NCBI GenBank assembly: GCA_951213105.1
Contig: OX578136.1
Coordinates: 69,239,230-69,303,229, forward strand
DNA: 64,000 nt
Reading direction: 5' to 3'
Origin: Amaurobius ferox
Taxonomy: Eukaryota; Arthropoda; Arachnida; Araneae; Amaurobiidae
Shown: positions 11,607 to 24,545 of the stretch, piece after piece
How the letters are laid out: every line of letters begins with the position of its first letter
Numbering within the stretch: the stretch's first letter is position 1
Notes under the pieces: generated by a model
Told to the model about the DNA's origin: nothing
Seen by the model: the letters and a program-made list of their open reading frames with translations, nothing else
Database searches by the model: none
Translations under genes and position numbers: made by a program

Positions 11607-14270
11607 CTATACCTCTGCCATATCCCTTAAATAAGCATTTTCTCCCTTTTTTGTATTAAATAGGGAATTATAATAACATGTCAGAAAGCCAACTGGATAA
11701 TTCCGTTTTATTGCCTCCTTCATAATATTCCTATTATGTATGATGCAATCTGACTTGAAAGTATTAATGCGTTGATTTCTTTTGAGGTGACCTATGACGA
11801 CATTTCTGAAGATGTTTTTGGTCAAATTGGAACTCCAATCTATAATATGATTGATTTCCATATTGAAATTATTTCTCTTGTCATATAAGACGGTATAAGT
11901 ACCATATCTACTGTCATGTTTTAGTGTGATATCTAGAAAATCAACACTATCATCCTCCTTACTTTTATTCTCAATCAATTCCAGTTCTTTTGGATAAAAA
12001 GTAAAATCAAATTGGGGTGTATTCTTATATTGCCCAACAAGGACATCGTCAACATAACGAAAGTATGGCATTTCGTGTAGTATATGAGTGCCATTTTCAA
12101 ATTTATTCAAGTATAGATCGGCGAGCAGGGATGAACAACCCCCTCCCATGGGAATACCCTTCACCTGTTGAAAATAGCTGGTGCCATCAAATAAGATATT
12201 TTCAAATAACACAATGCGAATCAGGTCCTTGTATTTTCTGAAGGTAATATGTTCTTTTAAGTCATATATTTCATGTAGTTCCTTCAAAATTTCATATAGA
12301 TTTTCCAGATTGATGTTGTTGAATAAATCACGGAAATCGTAACTTTTGAAACGTATATCCTTGCTATAAAATGGAAGTCGGTTGATGACATCGTAACTAT
12401 TATTTATCATTACTGTTCCTTGTTTCTTGAGTATAATCAGAACATTTTTAAGTATATTTAAAAGTTTTTCATTTGCAATTGTCAAATAGGATCCACATCC
12501 CACAGTCACCGGCCGGAATTTGACTGGATTTTTATGAAGTTTTGGTATTAATACCAGATATGGAAAGTTAACTACTTTAAGTTCGATATCAATTAGTTTA
12601 TACAGATCTTTGATTTTATTTGCCAGACAATTTCCATTTTGTTGTAAAGGGGAGTACATTTGTTTGTCAAGATAACTATTTTTTAAAGTATCAACGTAGT
12701 ATTTTCTGCATGTGAAAGCGTAATTTGATACTACTTTATCAGTATAAGTTATAACATATTTATCTTCATATTTATTGACTGCATTTTGAAGAGAAGGATA
12801 ATACGTTTTTTTACACACTGTTTTGTAGTGGAGATTGAACATTTTGGTAAGGTTGTATTGCCATTCTTGGAAAGCTTGTATTGGCATGCTGTATTTTACG
12901 GCGAGTTTATATGTAAATTTCTTTAAATCTTGTTCAAAGTCCTTTTTAATATTTGTGAAATCTTGTATACGAAATTTCGTACCAAGTTGAAGCATAGATT
13001 TTAACTTCCGATTATCCAATAGATCCAGGTTTCCAGTGACAATGTGCCCATGATGGGTGTCTATATAAGGGCTGTTTTGACAACTACACTCTTCACTTTG
13101 ATATACATGGATGTTTCTGCTTATACGATTATAATTAAATATTTTTCTACCATTGGTTTGCACAAATTTATAAATCAGCTTTACCTCGATGTCAGGTATT
13201 GGCAAGAGATGTGCCAAGTTTTTTATATATGTCTTGATTGGTATTCCATCATAATTTTTATTTTTGTAGGTAGTAACAAAAAGCTCTGCTGTAGTAGTTT
13301 TCTTCCGGGTAGAGGGTTTTAATACTATGTTTAATGTACTGGCCCTTAGTTTAAGTAAATCCATCATTATAGCGTAATTTGTACAAGCATTTTCATTATT
13401 GTTAACAAATAGATGTTCTTCGAGTTGATACTCTTTCAAATAACACCAGATGCGTTGAATATAACGTTTTTTTATACTAAATATAAGATTTTTAATCCAT
13501 CCAGGTTTTATTATTATTCCTGTACACACATTTTTTATGAACGTTTCGATCTTTTCAAGAGTTGCATTATAACTGATTTTATTATGTTTTCTTTTTCCCC
13601 TTTGCCATCTCTTTTTTATAGCACAATGGATATCTTGTAATACAGGGTTACGTTTTTCATTTTTACAGGATTCCAAATTATAATTGTCATTAAATATGAT
13701 CGTATTGAGTCCATACGGGAAAGCTGTTCCATATTGTTGGATGTGTGTATTTTCCCACCAAAGTCTTTCTGACAGGTTTGGTACAACATCGATGATTGTA
13801 ACAATTATTTGTGAAAAATCATGGCTTCCATAATGACGGAGTTCCAAATTGGTGATAGTTGCATCAGTGAGAAGAGATTTGCCGATTTGACTTCGATGTA
13901 AGTTTATTCGCAAATGTAAACGATTTTTGGTTTGGCCGATATATTTGGCATTGCATGTTTGGCAAGTTATACAGTAGATGACATTATAGGTTTTGCAGAA
14001 TATACCGTAACGGGGATCTTGAGTAGATATTTGGAGAGGGTCTGCCACTGGGCAGAGTTTACATCGATGTGATTGGCATTTTTTAAACTTAAAATCACGT
14101 ATTCTATTAAAATAATGGCGATATGAATATTTAAAAAAGGGTGATCCATTAAGATTAAGGATCGAGTCGGTAGAACAATGAGAAACATTACAGACGCTAT
14201 TTATATTAGTCACAGAGTAGTCAATAACATGTTGCACAGGCTTGAAATATTTCTTTATGTTAGACATCAT
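11607..14270 (-). CDS. PLE GIY-YIG/RT protein (unit 4), intact
   Basis: Intact 887-codon copy with all endonuclease and RT landmarks described for 7842-10505. It has Val157 and Asn473, the residues shared by most units, so it is the best consensus copy here. Its translation is identical to that of unit 5. With both catalytic cores complete and no frame disruption, this unit could be active or very recently so. No expression evidence can be read from sequence alone. Confidence 0.93.
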   Translation of the reverse strand: MMSNIKKYFKPVQHVIDYSVTNINSVCNVSHCSTDSILNLNGSPFFKYSYRHYFNRIRDFKFKKCQSHRCKLCPVADPLQISTQDPRYGIFCKTYNVIYCITCQTCNAKYIGQTKNRLHLRINLHRSQIGKSLLTDATITNLELRHYGSHDFSQIIVTIIDVVPNLSERLWWENTHIQQYGTAFPYGLNTIIFNDNYNLESCKNEKRNPVLQDIHCAIKKRWQRGKRKHNKISYNATLEKIETFIKNVCTGIIIKPGWIKNLIFSIKKRYIQRIWCYLKEYQLEEHLFVNNNENACTNYAIMMDLLKLRASTLNIVLKPSTRKKTTTAELFVTTYKNKNYDGIPIKTYIKNLAHLLPIPDIEVKLIYKFVQTNGRKIFNYNRISRNIHVYQSEECSCQNSPYIDTHHGHIVTGNLDLLDNRKLKSMLQLGTKFRIQDFTNIKKDFEQDLKKFTYKLAVKYSMPIQAFQEWQYNLTKMFNLHYKTVCKKTYYPSLQNAVNKYEDKYVITYTDKVVSNYAFTCRKYYVDTLKNSYLDKQMYSPLQQNGNCLANKIKDLYKLIDIELKVVNFPYLVLIPKLHKNPVKFRPVTVGCGSYLTIANEKLLNILKNVLIILKKQGTVMINNSYDVINRLPFYSKDIRFKSYDFRDLFNNINLENLYEILKELHEIYDLKEHITFRKYKDLIRIVLFENILFDGTSYFQQVKGIPMGGGCSSLLADLYLNKFENGTHILHEMPYFRYVDDVLVGQYKNTPQFDFTFYPKELELIENKSKEDDSVDFLDITLKHDSRYGTYTVLYDKRNNFNMEINHIIDWSSNLTKNIFRNVVIGHLKRNQRINTFKSDCIIHNRNIMKEAIKRNYPVGFLTCYYNSLFNTKKGENAYLRDMAEV

Positions 14271-15372
14271 ATACAAAGCTTGAGGGTCACTGGTTATCGA
14301 TAATACTACTACCCTGTATTGTTGTATTACCGGGCATATACTCTAGAACAGTATGTTTGCCAGTCACTAAAAATATAGTTGTATTCATTCATAAAGTATC
14401 ATTTCAACAGTTTATATCTCTTATTGAGGAGTAAATGTAAATCGTGATTCTTTTTACCAAATCCACCATCTTGCTCATTAAAGCTGTGTAGAAATTATAA
14501 AACATACTTTAAACGCGATATCCTCACAAAGCATATCAGAATAGCCTGGATGTGCGAATGCATGACTCAGTGACTTTTTGAACATTTTAAACTTTTTTTT
14601 TGGTTTTCATATAATATCATTTCATTGAAATACGTTATTTGTAAAATGGACGTAGATATATATTATCCGTGTTAGATAACGCTAAAACACAATAAAACAC
14701 TTAAAAGGCAAATACTACCTTGTTAAAAACATGCTAAAAGAGTTACAATTCGTGACATAAGAAATCAACATGGAATCAAAATAACACAACATACCATAGT
14801 GCGTCCCCAGTCTTAACCTAAAAGCCGATCCAACAACACACGGAAGACCACCACAGCACGTGTATGGTCCGAGAAGCAACCCAGGTCATAAAACATCGAA
14901 CAAGATAAACGAGACGACATATCCGCGCAATGCTGCAAGACATAGTGTCCCTATATATAAAGCATAGTAAACATAAAAAATTTAAAATTATTTCCACAGT
15001 TTTCCAATTATTCTCCAGAAGTTGGCGCAAAGCAGCACACTCTCCTAAAGTAACATACAAGATTCATATGAAAAAATGAGGGAAATGACTAAATGCAAGG
15101 CATAAAATGGTAGAGGGGGATGGCGACCCCTCTTTCCCGTTTAAAAGACTGCTTTTATGCCCGGGCAGCACTCACGGTACCAATGCCATGCAGAAGTCAT
15201 ACTTCCGTATATGTGTCAAATCAAAAACACTCGAAAAAGTGCAGAGTAAACAAATAGGAATCTACCAGGATTGCAAGGGAAGGAAAAGAATGGAAATGCA
15301 GCAAATGCCAGAGTGCCTTATATATAAAAGCAGTTTACGCATGCGTAATACGTTATTTTTACTTTCATCGTT
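14271..15372 (-). other. PLE non-coding segment: unit 5 3' region, then unit 4 5' leader
   Basis: The stem-loop is at 15112-15133. One extra T near 14990 makes this unit 3766 bp long. That T lengthens the recurrent minus-strand small ORF from 62 to 80 codons, which argues that the small ORF is not under selection. Confidence 0.7.
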
Positions 15373-18036
15373 CTATACCTCTGCCATATCCCTTAAATAA
15401 GCATTTTCTCCCTTTTTTGTATTAAATAGGGAATTATAATAACATGTCAGAAAGCCAACTGGATAATTCCGTTTTATTGCCTCCTTCATAATATTCCTAT
15501 TATGTATGATGCAATCTGACTTGAAAGTATTAATGCGTTGATTTCTTTTGAGGTGACCTATGACGACATTTCTGAAGATGTTTTTGGTCAAATTGGAACT
15601 CCAATCTATAATATGATTGATTTCCATATTGAAATTATTTCTCTTGTCATATAAGACGGTATAAGTACCATATCTACTGTCATGTTTTAGTGTGATATCT
15701 AGAAAATCAACACTATCATCCTCCTTACTTTTATTCTCAATCAATTCCAGTTCTTTTGGATAAAAAGTAAAATCAAATTGGGGTGTATTCTTATATTGCC
15801 CAACAAGGACATCGTCAACATAACGAAAGTATGGCATTTCGTGTAGTATATGAGTGCCATTTTCAAATTTATTCAAGTATAGATCGGCGAGCAGGGATGA
15901 ACAACCCCCTCCCATGGGAATACCCTTCACCTGTTGAAAATAGCTGGTGCCATCAAATAAGATATTTTCAAATAACACAATGCGAATCAGGTCCTTGTAT
16001 TTTCTGAAGGTAATATGTTCTTTTAAGTCATATATTTCATGTAGTTCCTTCAAAATTTCATATAGATTTTCCAGATTGATGTTGTTGAATAAATCACGGA
16101 AATCGTAACTTTTGAAACGTATATCCTTGCTATAAAATGGAAGTCGGTTGATGACATCGTAACTATTATTTATCATTACTGTTCCTTGTTTCTTGAGTAT
16201 AATCAGAACATTTTTAAGTATATTTAAAAGTTTTTCATTTGCAATTGTCAAATAGGATCCACATCCCACAGTCACCGGCCGGAATTTGACTGGATTTTTA
16301 TGAAGTTTTGGTATTAATACCAGATATGGAAAGTTAACTACTTTAAGTTCGATATCAATTAGTTTATACAGATCTTTGATTTTATTTGCCAGACAATTTC
16401 CATTTTGTTGTAAAGGGGAGTACATTTGTTTGTCAAGATAACTATTTTTTAAAGTATCAACGTAGTATTTTCTGCATGTGAAAGCGTAATTTGATACTAC
16501 TTTATCAGTATAAGTTATAACATATTTATCTTCATATTTATTGACTGCATTTTGAAGAGAAGGATAATACGTTTTTTTACACACTGTTTTGTAGTGGAGA
16601 TTGAACATTTTGGTAAGGTTGTATTGCCATTCTTGGAAAGCTTGTATTGGCATGCTGTATTTTACGGCGAGTTTATATGTAAATTTCTTTAAATCTTGTT
16701 CAAAGTCCTTTTTAATATTTGTGAAATCTTGTATACGAAATTTCGTACCAAGTTGAAGCATAGATTTTAACTTCCGATTATCCAATAGATCCAGGTTTCC
16801 AGTGACAATGTGCCCATGATGGGTGTCTATATAAGGGCTGTTTTGACAACTACACTCTTCACTTTGATATACATGGATGTTTCTGCTTATACGATTATAA
16901 TTAAATATTTTTCTACCATTGGTTTGCACAAATTTATAAATCAGCTTTACCTCGATGTCAGGTATTGGCAAGAGATGTGCCAAGTTTTTTATATATGTCT
17001 TGATTGGTATTCCATCATAATTTTTATTTTTGTAGGTAGTAACAAAAAGCTCTGCTGTAGTAGTTTTCTTCCGGGTAGAGGGTTTTAATACTATGTTTAA
17101 TGTACTGGCCCTTAGTTTAAGTAAATCCATCATTATAGCGTAATTTGTACAAGCATTTTCATTATTGTTAACAAATAGATGTTCTTCGAGTTGATACTCT
17201 TTCAAATAACACCAGATGCGTTGAATATAACGTTTTTTTATACTAAATATAAGATTTTTAATCCATCCAGGTTTTATTATTATTCCTGTACACACATTTT
17301 TTATGAACGTTTCGATCTTTTCAAGAGTTGCATTATAACTGATTTTATTATGTTTTCTTTTTCCCCTTTGCCATCTCTTTTTTATAGCACAATGGATATC
17401 TTGTAATACAGGGTTACGTTTTTCATTTTTACAGGATTCCAAATTATAATTGTCATTAAATATGATCGTATTGAGTCCATACGGGAAAGCTGTTCCATAT
17501 TGTTGGATGTGTGTATTTTCCCACCAAAGTCTTTCTGACAGGTTTGGTACAACATCGATGATTGTAACAATTATTTGTGAAAAATCATGGCTTCCATAAT
17601 GACGGAGTTCCAAATTGGTGATAGTTGCATCAGTGAGAAGAGATTTGCCGATTTGACTTCGATGTAAGTTTATTCGCAAATGTAAACGATTTTTGGTTTG
17701 GCCGATATATTTGGCATTGCATGTTTGGCAAGTTATACAGTAGATGACATTATAGGTTTTGCAGAATATACCGTAACGGGGATCTTGAGTAGATATTTGG
17801 AGAGGGTCTGCCACTGGGCAGAGTTTACATCGATGTGATTGGCATTTTTTAAACTTAAAATCACGTATTCTATTAAAATAATGGCGATATGAATATTTAA
17901 AAAAGGGTGATCCATTAAGATTAAGGATAGAGTCGGTAGAACAATGAGAAACATTACAGACGCTATTTATATTAGTCACAGAGTAGTCAATAACATGTTG
18001 CACAGGCTTGAAATATTTCTTTATGTTAGACATCAT
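15373..18036 (-). CDS. PLE GIY-YIG/RT protein (unit 5), intact
   Basis: Intact copy encoding the same protein as unit 4. The only difference I noticed in the gene is a silent C-to-A change near 17930. Nearby leader differences are G to A near 18121 and near 18517. Three consecutive intact ORFs in one array suggest recent amplification, homogenisation, or both. Confidence 0.93.
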   Translation of the reverse strand: MMSNIKKYFKPVQHVIDYSVTNINSVCNVSHCSTDSILNLNGSPFFKYSYRHYFNRIRDFKFKKCQSHRCKLCPVADPLQISTQDPRYGIFCKTYNVIYCITCQTCNAKYIGQTKNRLHLRINLHRSQIGKSLLTDATITNLELRHYGSHDFSQIIVTIIDVVPNLSERLWWENTHIQQYGTAFPYGLNTIIFNDNYNLESCKNEKRNPVLQDIHCAIKKRWQRGKRKHNKISYNATLEKIETFIKNVCTGIIIKPGWIKNLIFSIKKRYIQRIWCYLKEYQLEEHLFVNNNENACTNYAIMMDLLKLRASTLNIVLKPSTRKKTTTAELFVTTYKNKNYDGIPIKTYIKNLAHLLPIPDIEVKLIYKFVQTNGRKIFNYNRISRNIHVYQSEECSCQNSPYIDTHHGHIVTGNLDLLDNRKLKSMLQLGTKFRIQDFTNIKKDFEQDLKKFTYKLAVKYSMPIQAFQEWQYNLTKMFNLHYKTVCKKTYYPSLQNAVNKYEDKYVITYTDKVVSNYAFTCRKYYVDTLKNSYLDKQMYSPLQQNGNCLANKIKDLYKLIDIELKVVNFPYLVLIPKLHKNPVKFRPVTVGCGSYLTIANEKLLNILKNVLIILKKQGTVMINNSYDVINRLPFYSKDIRFKSYDFRDLFNNINLENLYEILKELHEIYDLKEHITFRKYKDLIRIVLFENILFDGTSYFQQVKGIPMGGGCSSLLADLYLNKFENGTHILHEMPYFRYVDDVLVGQYKNTPQFDFTFYPKELELIENKSKEDDSVDFLDITLKHDSRYGTYTVLYDKRNNFNMEINHIIDWSSNLTKNIFRNVVIGHLKRNQRINTFKSDCIIHNRNIMKEAIKRNYPVGFLTCYYNSLFNTKKGENAYLRDMAEV

Positions 18037-19137
18037 ATACAAAGCTTGAGGGTCACTGGTTATCGATAATACTACTACCCTGTATTGTTGTATTACCGGG
18101 CATATACTCTAGAACAGTATATTTGCCAGTCACTAAAAATATAGTTGTATTCATTCATAAAGTATCATTTCAACAGTTTATATCTCTTATTGAGGAGTAA
18201 ATGTAAATCGTGATTCTTTTTACCAAATCCACCATCTTGCTCATTAAAGCTGTGTAGAAATTATAAAACATACTTTAAACGCGATATCCTCACAAAGCAT
18301 ATCAGAATAGCCTGGATGTGCGAATGCATGACTCAGTGACTTTTTGAACATTTTAAACTTTTTTTTTGGTTTTCATATAATATCATTTCATTGAAATACG
18401 TTATTTGTAAAATGGACGTAGATATATATTATCCGTGTTAGATAACGCTAAAACACAATAAAACACTTAAAAGGCAAATACTACCTTGTTAAAAACATGC
18501 TAAAAGAGTTACAATTCATGACATAAGAAATCAACATGGAATCAAAATAACACAACATACCATAGTGCGTCCCCAGTCTTAACCTAAAAGCCGATCCAAC
18601 AACACACGGAAGACCACCACAGCACGTGTATGGTCCGAGAAGCAACCCAGGTCATAAAACATCGAACAAGATAAACGAGACGACATATCCGCGCAATGCT
18701 GCAAGACATAGTGTCCCTATATATAAAGCATAGTAAACATAAAAAATTAAAATTATTTCCACAGTTTTCCAATTATTCTCCAGAAGTTGGCGCAAAGCAG
18801 CACACTCTCCTAAAGTAACATACAAGATTCATATGAAAAAATGAGGGAAATGACCAAATGCAAGGCATAAAATGGTAGAGGGGGATGGCGACCCCTCTTT
18901 CCCGTTTAAAAGACTGCTTTTATGCCCGGGCAGCACTCACGGTACCAATGCCATGCAGAAGTCATACTTCCGTATATGTGTCAAATCAAAAACACTCGAA
19001 AAAGTGCAGAGTAAACAAATAGGAATCTACCAGGATTGCAAGGGAAGGAAAAGAATGGAAATGCAGCAAATGCCAGAGTGCCTTATATATAAAAGCAGTT
19101 TACGCATGCGTAATACGTTATTTTTACTTTCATCGTT
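18037..19137 (-). other. PLE non-coding segment: unit 6 3' region, then unit 5 5' leader
   Basis: The stem-loop is at 18877-18898. The organisation is the same as at the other junctions. This is the last junction before the truncated unit. Confidence 0.7.
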
Positions 19138-20750
19138 CTATACCTCTGCCATATCCCTTAAATAAGCATTTTCTCCCTTTTTTGTATTAAATAGGGAATT
19201 ATAATAACATGTCAGAAAGCCAACTGGATAATTCCGTTTTATTGCCTCCTTCATAATATTCCTATTATGTATGATGCAATCTGACTTGAAAGTATTAATG
19301 CGTTGATTTCTTTTGAGGTGACCTATGACGACATTTCTGAAGATGTTTTTGGTCAAATTGGAACTCCAATCTATAATATGATTGATTTCCATATTGAAAT
19401 TATTTCTCTTGTCATATAAGACGGTATAAGTACCATATCTACTGTCATGTTTTAGTGTGATATCTAGAAAATCAACACTATCATCCTCCTTACTTTTATT
19501 CTCAATCAATTCCAGTTCTTTTGGATAAAAAGTAAAATCAAATTGGGGTGTATTCTTATATTGCCCAACAAGGACATCGTCAACATAACGAAAGTATGGC
19601 ATTTCGTGTAGTATATGAGTGCCATTTTCAAATTTATTCAAGTATAGATCGGCGAGCAGGGATGAACAACCCCCTCCCATGGGAATACCCTTCACCTGTT
19701 GAAAATAGCTGGTGCCATCAAATAAGATATTTTCAAATAACACAATGCGAATCAGGTCCTTGTATTTTCTGAAGGTAATATGTTCTTTTAAGTCATATAT
19801 TTCATGTAGTTCCTTCAAAATTTCATATAGATTTTCCAGATTGATGTTGTTGAATAAATCACGGAAATCGTAACTTTTGAAACGTATATCCTTGCTATAA
19901 AATGGAAGTCGGTTGATGACATCGTAACTATTATTTATCATTACTGTTCCTTGTTTCTTGAGTATAATCAGAACATTTTTAAGTATATTTAAAAGTTTTT
20001 CATTTGCAATTGTCAAATAGGATCCACATCCCACAGTCACCGGCCGGAATTTGACTGGATTTTTATGAAGTTTTGGTATTAATACCAGATATGGAAAGTT
20101 AACTACTTTAAGTTCGATATCAATTAGTTTATACAGATCTTTGATTTTATTTGCCAGACAATTTCCATTTTGTTGTAAAGGGGAGTACATTTGTTTGTCA
20201 AGATAACTATTTTTTAAAGTATCAACGTAGTATTTTCTGCATGTGAAAGCGTAATTTGATACTACTTTATCAGTATAAGTTATAACATATTTATCTTCAT
20301 ATTTATTGACTGCATTTTGAAGAGAAGGATAATACGTTTTTTTACACACTGTTTTGTAGTGGAGATTGAACATTTTGGTAAGGTTGTATTGCCATTCTTG
20401 GAAAGCTTGTATTGGCATGCTGTATTTTACGGCGAGTTTATATGTAAATTTCTTTAAATCTTGTTCAAAGTCCTTTTTAATATTTGTGAAATCTTGTATA
20501 CGAAATTTCGTACCAAGTTGAAGCATAGATTTTAACTTCCGATTATCCAATAGATCCAGGTTTCCAGTGACAATGTGCCCATGATGGGTGTCTATATAAG
20601 GGCTGTTTTGACAACTACACTCTTCACTTTGATATACATGGATGTTTCTGCTTATACGATTATAATTAAATATTTTTCTACCATTGGTTTGCACAAATTT
20701 ATAAATCAGCTTTACCTCGATGTCAGGTATTGGCAAGAGATGTGCCAAGT
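19138..20750 (-). pseudogene. PLE unit 6, 5'-truncated, RT half only
   Basis: Homology to the intact units starts abruptly at Leu352 (about 20748) and continues in frame to the normal stop. The Cys cluster, the GIY-YIG domain and the whole leader are missing. The pre-RT region and all RT motifs are present. A chance ATG in the junction DNA at 20769 adds seven foreign residues, giving a 543-codon ORF. Nine bases of unknown origin (20751-20759) separate the truncation from an inverted piece of the element's 3' end. 5' truncation is expected when reverse transcription is incomplete. Confidence 0.88.
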
Positions 20751-20759
20751 CCTCCCAAG

Positions 20760-21446
<687 letters not shown>

Positions 21447-21688
21447 TCAACAACACTTCGTAGGAAACTTCTCGCAACCACATTTCGTGTCAGACTTGCT
21501 GCTGCAACATTTTGTATCCGATTTACTTCTGCAACATTTAGTATCAAAGTGATTTGTGGTTCCTTCGGTGGGGGGGGGGGGGGGGTAGCTCCGCCCTTCT
21601 TCTTCTTGGCGCTCATTGCTTTTTCTGAACCCAATGGCATCACTTGACATTTATCAAGGACCCTCTCAGCCCCTTTGGCATGGGACAC
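21447..21688 (-). pseudogene. Cys-rich repeat ORF fragment interrupted by a G tract
   Basis: Two overlapping minus frames cover this stretch. One (21447-21650) ends in a run of DTKCC-type pentads separated by SKS or RSKS, at least four times. The other starts further upstream and shares the region before the G16/C16 tract at 21570-21585. The two frames are best joined by a length change in that tract, so this looks like a decayed gene or element fragment. I do not recognise the family. The repeat gives low-complexity cysteine pairs, so the ORF could also be chance translation of a short DNA repeat. Confidence 0.3.
21570..21585. repeat. Poly-G tract (16 G)
   Basis: Sixteen consecutive G on the plus strand. 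It is prone to length error in replication and in sequencing. Confidence 0.95.
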
Positions 21689-21826
21689 CCAAATTTAGTG
21701 TATTTGACCTAAAAGTTCACGTTGTTGTAAACTCCGGCGGCAGCTGGACTAAAACCTTTGTTAGCCGTTCTGTGCACCATAAATATTGAAATAAAAATGT
21801 CTCATGTGAGGACATTTTCTGGCCTC

Positions 21827-21829
<3 letters not shown>

Positions 21830-21888
<59 letters not shown>

Positions 21889-21903
21889 CATATATATATA
21901 TAT

Positions 21904-21998
<95 letters not shown>
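21830..21998. repeat. (TA)n microsatellite left of the second PLE
   Basis: About 170 bp of TA repeats with a few CA or TT interruptions. Confidence 0.95.
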
Positions 21999-22001
<3 letters not shown>

Positions 22002-22091
22002 AAATAACAAAGTACTAAACGTACCCGATTGTAAACTAATAGAAATTGCCAAGTCATATAGGCGCAATGCTGCTCTATTAATGTCTTGTAT

Positions 22092-22850
22092 ATAAGAAAA
22101 TCAAAAAAGATCGAGAGGTGATATAAGTGCGAACAGGGAAATAACAAATGGCCAAGGGGGATTGTGACCCCTTGTTCCCGTTTATAGCCAGCTATTACTA
22201 TAGCCAGCTATTGTATCAATTTCACTGAAAATGAAAATATATATACAATGTATCAATTTCACTGAAAATGAAAAGATATATACAAAGCTATATGATAAAA
22301 GAAATTATTTTGATATACCCATCAATTACATCATCGATTGGAAATCGAACTTGAGCGCCAATATTTTCCGCAATATCGTTAGAAATCATTTTCTACGAAA
22401 CTCAAGATTGCATACTTATAAGGATGTGATCAAAAGTGATAAAAAATTCATAAAGGAAGCGTTGAAACAGCACTATCCAATGGGATACCTCAAACACCAC
22501 TATAATGCTTTGCACTGCAAGGAAATTAATGCATTTGATAATTATATTGGCAACACCTATTTTATATAATATAATGGCAACGCATCGAATGGTTCGGCAC
22601 TTTATATTTGAATTGATGAATGATCTGTCATTCGGGTTAACTTCTTATTTCAACCTGTCTCAATCCAAAATTTCCTTTTGCTTTGACGTTCCAAGGAAAT
22701 ATGGCCACAGGCACGTAACGGTTCCGTGAGTGTTTCCTCAGGAGTAATAGCTGGCTATAAACGGGAGCAAGGGGCCACAATCCCCCTTGGCCATTTGCTA
22801 TTTTCCTGTTGGCACTTATATCACCTCTGGATCTTTTTTGATTTTCTTAT
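22092..22850 (+). mobile_element. Second, divergent Penelope-like element with long inverted terminal repeats
   Basis: The arms at 22092-22197 and 22745-22850 are inverse copies of about 106 bp with few mismatches. Between them lie the last codons of a PLE RT on the plus strand and its 3' region. The right arm is the true 3' end: it follows the ORF and carries the 3' stem-loop. The left arm is the same 3' end inverted at the truncated 5' side. The element sits between two (TA)n tracts (21830-21998 and 22851-22971). Small internal direct duplications occur near 22186-22205 and 22212-22280. Confidence 0.8.
22279..22569 (+). pseudogene. C-terminal fragment of a PLE reverse transcriptase
   Basis: From about 22279 the translation aligns with residues 792-870 of the array protein. 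Shared blocks include LYDKRN, IIDWxSNL, NIFRN, a basic stretch, and YPxGxL followed by HHYNAL or CYYNSL. Similarity is clear but well below that within the array, so this is a different family. The RT catalytic motifs and the endonuclease are absent, leaving only the region after motif C. The stop at 22567-22569 is followed by a 3' region. Confidence 0.8.
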
Positions 22851-22971
<121 letters not shown>

Positions 22972-23573
22972 TGAGAAGTTATATAATTCATTTCTACGGA
23001 AAAAATGATAATTATGGATCACTATTGTGTTCTTTTTTGAAAACCTTTTAAAATCCTTTTTAAATTCCTTTTGAAATCTTTTTGTAAGTCTTACATTGGG
23101 AATTTTGAAAATAACGGCAACATTGCTTTGAGCGATGTATTTAGATCTTGAGGAAGTATTTAAACTGGTGACCACTCAGTGATTTCATTCCATCTTGATA
23201 CTTCAGTTTATTTTACTACTCCATTTATAATGGTCTTGTGATAATTTTGATTGTCACTCCGAAGGTCGGTAACAGTCGGTGCTGGCGTCCAGGAGTGCAA
23301 TGTCGCGGCATCAAGGACGTGCACGTTGTTAATTGGAGTGTAAGGTCACTACCCTTTACCGCCATTATGTAAGCACCTTACACTGCCTTCTTTCTCTTAA
23401 TTCTATTGTATCCTTAATATTTTATATATTATATTTCGTAATTAGTGTTTATTGCTGCTTTGCGCATAAATACTAAAATACTTTCTCAAGATTCAATTTT
23501 AAATATCTTTATCTTTCAATTATATATATATATATATATATATATATTTAGCGAATTTAATCCAAATTGAACG
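22972..23573. other. No recognisable gene; short (TA)n at 23521-23547
   Basis: T- and A-rich DNA with runs of TTTTGAAA and TCCTTTT words near 23030-23090. 23260-23390 is slightly GC-richer. I find no motif in either strand. Confidence 0.4.
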
Positions 23574-23790
23574 TTTTAGAGGTAATGTACCTGTGTATTT
23601 GTATTTGTGTGTGAGTCCGTGAGTCTGTAATCACAGATATCTCACGAGTAAATGGAGTATTTCGAAAGGCATTTGGTACCATCATTACAATTAGTGAAGA
23701 TTATAACCATTCTCAATGTGGTCAAACGTTCCGAAGACTCCCAAATTTTCAAATGAAATTTCGAAAAATTTTAAAAAATCAGAGAATTTA
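23574..23790 (+). repeat. Diverged fragment of family B
   Basis: It carries the GT-rich stretch, then GTGAGTCTGT, ATATCTCACGAGTAAATGGAG and an ATGAAATTTCGAAAAATTTT-like end, in the same order as the better copies at 45.3-47.2 kb. About 200 bp are recognisable. Confidence 0.55.
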
Positions 23791-23879
23791 AACACGTTAA
23801 TGAATCAATTTTTTTATATGTGACTTATCATTCGAAAGTTTTGAGTTCATAAACTCGGCATTATATATATGTATATATT

Positions 23880-24545
23880 ATTATTTTGCTTGTTAAGTTC
23901 AATTTCTCGGTTTTATTCAATTTTCCTTGCTTTAATTCCCTTTTTGTCACACTAGGTGACATTATTTTATTGGGTTCTGTCGTTTAGTCTATCTCTCATT
24001 CAACGTGCTGTGCTTGGCTTGTTTGCATTGAAAAAGGAAATCCAAAGATAGCAGAAACGTACGTCTGCTTAATAAATCACCTAACCTTCTTTTCGCATCA
24101 TTTTGCGCTATGATCTATTTTATTAAAGTTATGCTATTTTGTTATAAAATCATTTGTTGTTTTACTTCTAATTTAATTATGAAAAGCAGTTTGTTATTAC
24201 AAAGCTGTCTTATATAGTAGATAACTGTGTGGAAACAGCCAAAAGGAGAAAAATCAATAAATTTTTACGAAATTTAAATCAATTTCCTGTTCTCTTTTCG
24301 AAATAAACTTTCTGTTGTAGAATGATTGTTTTGAAAGTGAAAGTTATTAGGAAATAATGAAAACAACTTCAAAGCTTTCAAGAAAGTTTTAAAATAATCT
24401 CTGGAAAGACTAATCATTATAATTGATATAAAAATGTAATTTAAATAAATAATGTTTATCATTTGCTTGAACTTGTTTTCCCAAAATTATACATCTTTCT
24501 GAATAATTTAAAAATAGTTCAAGAAGTTTAGAAAGAACAACTGCA
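23880..24545. other. No recognisable gene
   Basis: AT-rich intergenic DNA. The short open frames here have no domain and no codon pattern. Confidence 0.4.

Noticed and set aside
21758..22147. Long IYIYIY open frames over (TA)n
   Set aside because: Pure microsatellite translation on both strands.
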